Below, one piece after another: positions 60,501 through 64,000 of a DNA stretch of 64,000 nucleotides. Source of the stretch: 21-14-0-10-47-8 sp966211455 (GTDB lineage: Bacteria; Bdellovibrionota; Bdellovibrionia; Bdellovibrionales; Bdellovibrionaceae). A model generated the notes under the pieces. The model searched no databases and was not told where the DNA came from. It saw only the letters and a list, made by a program, of their open reading frames with translations. The stretch lies in contig CBIHNI010000002.1 of NCBI GenBank assembly GCA_966211455.1, forward strand, positions 62,001 to 126,000. Reading direction: 5' to 3'. Positions within the stretch are counted from its first letter, which is position 1. Every line of letters starts with the position of its first letter. The position numbers were made by a program, and so were the translations under genes.

Positions 60501-60616
60501 TCGATTTCGATTTCACCGCGAATCACGGTGACCGCTTCGCCGGATAATTGGATGGCCTGAATCGCATCGGGCTGTCCAATTCTTTCCACCACTCCTTGGC
60601 CAGGCCGGTTCGGTTT
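60497..60616 (-). pseudogene. C-terminal remnant of a PhzF-like isomerase gene
   Basis: 39 codons before the stop read QGVVERIGQPDAIQAIQLSG and then EAVTVIRGEIEID, the pattern of the C-terminus of PhzF-family proteins (QG-x-x-x-G-R-P-S, then V-G-G-x-A-V-x-V-x-x-G-x-I). A TGA lies just upstream in frame. No other part of the gene is nearby, so it was cut and the rest lost. Confidence 0.45.
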
Positions 60617-60708
60617 TCAAAAATTTTGGTGCCAGCTGACCTACAATTGCTTGGACCGCAGGCATGACGCATGGTTTATTCTGATGGAAATTGGTTGATC
60701 TTAAAAGC

Positions 60709-62412
60709 TCAAGATTGACGATGGGAAGCTTCATCATCGAAACTTGGGACTTCATTTCTCGACCTTGCCTCGGTGGCGAAATTGGTAGACGCACAGGACT
60801 TAAAATCCTGGGATTCGGTTAAACGGTCGTGCCGGTTCAATTCCGGCCCGAGGCACCATTTTTCAGAGACTCCTTTAATTTTGATTTCAGCTAAAATCCT
60901 AAAGACCTTTTTCAAATCATATCGCACATTTAAGCCATCCAGAGAAAAGTTCGAGAGTACATTCTTGAGTAGCACGATGCGATCACTGGGTGTCGCCAAA
61001 TTCCAATTTGATTCCGCACCCTTGGCCAGTTCGAGAGTGAATTTCAGCCGCTCTCGAACCAACTGCTGCGCACTTTGATAATCGTTCTCCAACGTGTTTT
61101 TCAAAAGATGAATTTCATCTTTCGTTTTTGCCTTCAATCGGCGGAAGTCATCTTCGTCGATGAGCTGTTTTGTATAGTCATCGTAGAGCTGATCTTGCTT
61201 GCGCAGGAGAAGCTCTAAACGTTCTTTGTTAGCCATGTATTGCTGCTTTGCACGTTCGGCTTCGTTAAAACTAAGCTCGTCAATTCTTGTCGCAACCTCA
61301 TTTGCGAGATCGTCTGTTAAAGTTATTTCTTGAACCGCTGTTTTGAACTGTTCCCATAGTTCCGCTTCCGAGATATTGGCTTGCCGAAGTCCGAGACTGC
61401 GATGAACCTTCTTTCCATCTGTGCAGTGATAGTAATGATATTCACGCTCTTCTCCGGAACTTCGGATTTTTTTCTTTTTCGGATCGTAAATAATCTGGCA
61501 ACCACAGCCCGGAACTGCGCAGGTGAGTAAATAACTAAAAGCCCCCAGTGGATGCATATTTTTAGGTGTTCCACGCATCTTACCTTGCGCGATCTCAATC
61601 CAGCTCGGTGGAATAAAAAGTTCGTGTTTACCTTCAAATTCTTCACCAGCCCAAAAGTAGCGGCCTCGATAAAAAGGATTTAAGAGAATGTACTCAACTG
61701 ATGTGCGCACGAATTTATTCTTTTTATCGCGAGCATGCTGGAATTCCTCTCGTACCATTGCGCTAATGGCCTCGTAGGATTTTTTGTGCATGGCTCGAAG
61801 TTCAAAAACGCGATACACGATCGGTTTAAGCTCAGGGTCGACAATGATTCTAGCTTCTTTTCGGCCATGCTTTCCAACGACGCCGTCCCTCGTGTATTTG
61901 TAGCCAGCAGGTGGATGGGCCGGATACCAACCATTTCGAGCTTTTTCTAAAAGCCCCTTTTTGACTTCGCGGGCGATGTTGAGAGCGATGTATTTACTCA
62001 CCGATGTCATCATATCATCGGTGAAGACGTCGGCTGGACTGCAGTTTTTGTCCACGATGCGACGATCTTTGTAATAGTGAATCTGAAGACCACCGGTGAG
62101 AACGAAAAATTGCAGCTGTTCTTTGTTCGTGAAATTACGTGTGAGCCGATCCGGTTTTTCAACGATCAGATGAAGAGCAATACCTGATTTTTGTTTTGCG
62201 ATCTGGGCCTTGATAAAATCCATCATCGCATCAAACTTATTTCGCTTATTTACTTTGCTTCCGGTCTCGACAAAACGAAAGGTCTCAAGGATATGAAATC
62301 CCTTTTTCTGCGAATACTCGAGACCCAGCCTTTCTTGAACATCCAAAGAATATCCATCTTCTTGCTTCGCATCTGATATTCGACTCAGCACAATGGCGTT
62401 TTCTCGACTCAT
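60709..62412 (-). CDS. Large serine recombinase (site-specific integrase of the island)
   Basis: 567 residues. N-terminal resolvase domain with catalytic Ser13 (VLSRISDAKQEDGYSLDVQE). Recombinase domain about 165-290 (NGWYPAHPPAGYKYTRDG), zinc beta-ribbon about 300-345 (LLTCAVPGCGCQIIYDPKK, then YHYYHC) and a coiled coil (about 395-460, AKQQYMANKERLELLLRKQD). The natural end is near residue 518 (KIKGVSEK); the last 49 residues (WCLGPELNRHDR onward) are the antisense of tRNA-Leu and its upstream flank, a result of insertion. Upstream is the zinc-ribbon gene, 14 bases away. Confidence 0.9.
   Translation of the reverse strand: MSRENAIVLSRISDAKQEDGYSLDVQERLGLEYSQKKGFHILETFRFVETGSKVNKRNKFDAMMDFIKAQIAKQKSGIALHLIVEKPDRLTRNFTNKEQLQFFVLTGGLQIHYYKDRRIVDKNCSPADVFTDDMMTSVSKYIALNIAREVKKGLLEKARNGWYPAHPPAGYKYTRDGVVGKHGRKEARIIVDPELKPIVYRVFELRAMHKKSYEAISAMVREEFQHARDKKNKFVRTSVEYILLNPFYRGRYFWAGEEFEGKHELFIPPSWIEIAQGKMRGTPKNMHPLGAFSYLLTCAVPGCGCQIIYDPKKKKIRSSGEEREYHYYHCTDGKKVHRSLGLRQANISEAELWEQFKTAVQEITLTDDLANEVATRIDELSFNEAERAKQQYMANKERLELLLRKQDQLYDDYTKQLIDEDDFRRLKAKTKDEIHLLKNTLENDYQSAQQLVRERLKFTLELAKGAESNWNLATPSDRIVLLKNVLSNFSLDGLNVRYDLKKVFRILAEIKIKGVSEKWCLGPELNRHDRLTESQDFKSCASTNFATEARSRNEVPSFDDEASHRQS
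60767..60858 (+). tRNA. tRNA-Leu (anticodon TAA)
   Basis: Acceptor arms GCCTCGG and CCGAGGC, then ACCA. Anticodon stem CAGGA/TCCTG encloses CTTAAAA (anticodon TAA). A long variable arm (class II) precedes the T-loop GGTTCAATTCC. It is the integration target of the island; the recombinase gene runs antisense through it. Confidence 0.95.
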
Positions 62413-62426
62413 CTATTTTCTCCTAT

Positions 62427-62753
62427 TTATTTTATTTTTTCTCGTTGCTCAAGTTGCCACCGGAAATACGCGACGAGGCCGTCCATATCGTCGTCACTGA
62501 TTCCAAGCGCATGTCTTGAGAGTTCGGGATAAAAAATTGATTCATCAAATACGGGCATCTGTTCTTGCTCAAGGATTTCGGTCTTTGGTTTTGACAACTT
62601 CGAGATCCGCGACGCCGCTGAAGTTTTCCTTGCGGATCTCGAGAGTTTCTTGCACGACTTGCAAAGAGATTCGTGCCGTTTCCCTTGCTGATAAAAATCC
62701 TGAATGGGCTTGAGCTCGCCACAACGAGAGCAGACCTTTCCTTGTGTTTCCAA
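62427..62753 (-). CDS. Small zinc-ribbon protein of the island
   Basis: 108 residues, no signal peptide. CSRCGELKPIQDFYQQGKRH and SLCKSCKK give two C-x2-C knuckles, so a zinc ribbon of residues 8-35. The middle is basic (SARKTSAASRISKLS), the C-terminus helical. May bind DNA or the recombinase. Fourteen bases before the recombinase gene, so co-transcribed; it may be a directionality factor, but that is a guess. Confidence 0.72.
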   Translation of the reverse strand: METQGKVCSRCGELKPIQDFYQQGKRHESLCKSCKKLSRSARKTSAASRISKLSKPKTEILEQEQMPVFDESIFYPELSRHALGISDDDMDGLVAYFRWQLEQREKIK

Positions 62754-62804
62754 AAGTTAACTCCACGATTTGTAGAGTCCAGTGCATATTGAAAATTGGG
62801 GTGA

Positions 62805-62834
62805 AAAACCGATGTGCAATTGCACATCGGTTTT
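62805..62834. promoter_or_regulatory. Perfect 30-bp palindrome
   Basis: AAAACCGATGTGCAA and TTGCACATCGGTTTT are exact reverse complements without a spacer. It lies between the divergent zinc-ribbon (minus) and small-protein (plus) genes of the island. It may be an operator for both, a cruciform site or part of an origin of transfer. Confidence 0.8.
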
Positions 62835-62898
62835 GAGTGGACATACTTAAAAAACGGAGCGTTCTTATTAAAGTTATCTAGCAAAAACGGAGGAGCCG

Positions 62899-63174
62899 AT
62901 GAAAAGCAAAAAGAACATCCGCGAAAATATTGATATCCTTGGAGACAAGTGGATACTTGCACCCAGCGGTCGTGATGTGATTGACCAATGCCAACAAGAG
63001 TCCTCTGATCTTCGGTATGAGATCAGTGCCTTAGGTTCGCTTTTTCGCAATCTCGCAAATCACGAATTTTCTGATGAAGAGCTTTATGGCATGGGACTGA
63101 TACTTGAGAAAGTATCAAAAAGGCTTGGTGCGATTTACGATAATCTTGAGAAATCACTTTTAAGAGATAAGTAA
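62899..63174 (+). CDS. Small island protein, unknown function
   Basis: 91 residues, no signal peptide; GGAGGAG stands just before the ATG. Mostly helical and acidic-basic mixed (ISALGSLFRNLANHEFSDEE). No family recognised. Divergent from the zinc-ribbon gene with the 30-bp palindrome between, and convergent with the replication-relaxation gene. Confidence 0.65.
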   Translation: MKSKKNIRENIDILGDKWILAPSGRDVIDQCQQESSDLRYEISALGSLFRNLANHEFSDEELYGMGLILEKVSKRLGAIYDNLEKSLLRDK

Positions 63175-63177
63175 TAG

Positions 63178-63199
63178 TCAGCCATAATACTATGGCTGA
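63178..63199. terminator. Hairpin between convergent island genes
   Basis: TCAGCCATA-ATAC-TATGGCTGA, a 9-bp stem with a 4-base loop, overlapping the stop of the right-hand gene. Position fits a two-way terminator; T-runs are absent. Confidence 0.55.
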
Positions 63200-64000
63200 T
63201 ATACTCTGTTAGCATTTTGTGAAATTTCTGAATTTTCCGAAGTCTTTGATTTGCTTGGATTTCTTCTCAAATCAAGAAGTGATTCCACGCAACTCTTGTG
63301 GTGCCACAGTGTAGGGCTAGTGATACCACAGTGCGAATGAATTTCTTGAAGCGTTTTTCCAGCTAAATTTCCTTTATAAATCGGTGTGCTCCAGCCTGTT
63401 TTCAAAAAGTCCTCAAGCAAAATAAAGTTATGCTTTGAAAAACGGGATGCATTGTAACGCTCGAAAATACGCTCAATCGATCGCAACATTCCTGTTGTTC
63501 CCATCAGCCAGAAGACGTGATTTATACTTGGATGGCGTTCGTAGAAATAAACCAAGTTCTCGTAGCGATTTTTTGCTTTCAGCGAAAGCTCCACTTCAAA
63601 TGCAAAAAGAGTTTGTTGATCCCCTTGCATAACGCGAGTGTAGCCATCGGGCCGATGAAGAATAGATTGCGGAATCCATTCAGGATAAAACTCATCAGGA
63701 TTGCATCTAAGCTCTTGTTCAGTGTAGATCATTTCGGAATCAAGCTCTTGATTGAGCCCTTCGCCAAGGTGAAAAGCGGTCGTAAGATAATCATGATGCG
63801 GATACTCGGACCGATAGCCGTGATGAATATCTTCACTCATCCAAGATCGGATAGCATTGTATCCGCGCTTATTGAGCTGCCACGCATAACATCTCTTTTG
63901 CACTTCAATGGCTTCGATGAATTTCACTTCTTCAAGTTGGCGCAAGCGTTCGTGTGCGTTTTCGGGTTTGGCGTTAGGAAAGAACTTTCTAGCAATGGCC
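63190..64000 (-). CDS. Replication-relaxation family protein, 5' end outside the window
   Basis: The frame is open to the right edge; an internal TTG at 63945 is unlikely to be the start. About 270 residues are visible. N-terminal winged-helix-like part (ARKFFPNAKPENAHERLRQL, KRCYAWQLNKRGYNAIRSWM), then ILHRPDGYTRV, FAFEVELSLKAKNRYENLVY and NHVFWLMGT, matching the replication-relaxation family (D-G, then E-x-E-x-S-x-K-x-x-x-R-Y). Such proteins accompany relaxases or replication genes on mobile elements, which suits an island. The C-terminus is Ser/Asn-rich. Confidence 0.72.
   Translation of the reverse strand, partial: AIARKFFPNAKPENAHERLRQLEEVKFIEAIEVQKRCYAWQLNKRGYNAIRSWMSEDIHHGYRSEYPHHDYLTTAFHLGEGLNQELDSEMIYTEQELRCNPDEFYPEWIPQSILHRPDGYTRVMQGDQQTLFAFEVELSLKAKNRYENLVYFYERHPSINHVFWLMGTTGMLRSIERIFERYNASRFSKHNFILLEDFLKTGWSTPIYKGNLAGKTLQEIHSHCGITSPTLWHHKSCVESLLDLRRNPSKSKTSENSEISQNANRVYQP

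Larger units (their letters stand above)
60859..64000. mobile_element. Integrated genomic island, left end
   Basis: From the CCA end of tRNA-Leu to the right edge: recombinase, zinc-ribbon protein, small protein and a replication-relaxation protein. The right end and its tRNA-like repeat lie outside the window, so size and type (ICE, IME or prophage-like) are open. Confidence 0.75.

Noticed and set aside
60513..60794. 93-codon minus-strand frame next to tRNA-Leu
   Set aside because: It starts inside the tRNA complement and does not follow the PhzF-like frame; no ribosome site.
62432..62962. 176-codon minus-strand frame in the island
   Set aside because: It spans the 30-bp palindrome and shadows the zinc-ribbon gene in another frame; Ser/Phe/Arg-rich without a ribosome site.

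Overview
The window reads as a chromosome segment of a Bdellovibrio-like bacterium (Bdellovibrionota). This is inferred from gene content, not from a database match. Supporting points are an unusually high share of exported proteins of unknown function, a TIGR02147-type regulator, a DUF222-like HNH endonuclease, DUF1566-type repeat surface proteins, and murein-salvage genes that suit a predator. Base composition looks close to 50% GC. Coding density is high, with many ATGA/TAATG overlaps between co-directional genes.

Layout. 0-3 kb: four overlapping genes for exported proteins, one with a lytic-transglycosylase-like core; the first is cut by the window edge. 3-7.5 kb: a SUKH-ankyrin fusion, an Mpo1/DUF962 membrane protein, a PQQ-type sugar dehydrogenase and the ribosome-rescue hydrolase ArfB. 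7.4-11.6 kb: small exported proteins and an M48-like secreted protease. 11.6-16.4 kb: a LysR regulator and an XRE regulator that share a motif over their start codons, a fatty-acid-hydroxylase-family protein, a CAT-fold acyltransferase and an HNH endonuclease, with two copies of a palindromic repeat. 16.4-19.2 kb: an operon of a VanX-like D-Ala-D-Ala dipeptidase, a glycan-binding discoidin-like protein and a Cox11-like protein. 19.2-25.8 kb: small exported proteins, a VOC protein, a 644-residue surface protein and tRNA-Ala(GGC).

25.8-31.1 kb: a beta-barrel protein, RidA, YdcF, and an MCE/Mla lipid-transport set (permease, ATPase subunit, MlaD-like) next to a LolC/E-like permease. The ATPase subunit has lost or changed nearly every catalytic motif. 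31.1-36.7 kb: dapD, an MpaA-like murein-peptide carboxypeptidase, lysA, murI, a CBS-less IMPDH/GMPR enzyme and a membrane protein. Together these can route murein peptides to meso-DAP and lysine. 36.7-40.2 kb: an HD-GYP protein and an envelope module of two MGHG-motif (YtkA/FixH-like) proteins, a redoxin and an outer-membrane protein. 40.2-41 kb: a gene-free stretch packed with hairpins. 41-51.9 kb: a trypsin-like protease, BenE, a TIGR02147 regulator, a glycine-rich protein with a C-terminal sorting-like tail, a 1048-residue Ig-repeat protein, a beta-barrel, an AgmX/PglI-type protein and an MFS pump.

51.9-56.1 kb: a tight five-gene operon of exported proteins with no recognisable function. 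56.2-60.5 kb: a truncated haemoglobin and three more exported proteins. From 60.77 kb to the right edge is a mobile island in the 3' end of tRNA-Leu(TAA): a large serine recombinase whose reading frame runs antisense through the tRNA, a zinc-ribbon protein, a perfect 30-bp palindrome, a small protein and a replication-relaxation-family protein cut by the window edge.
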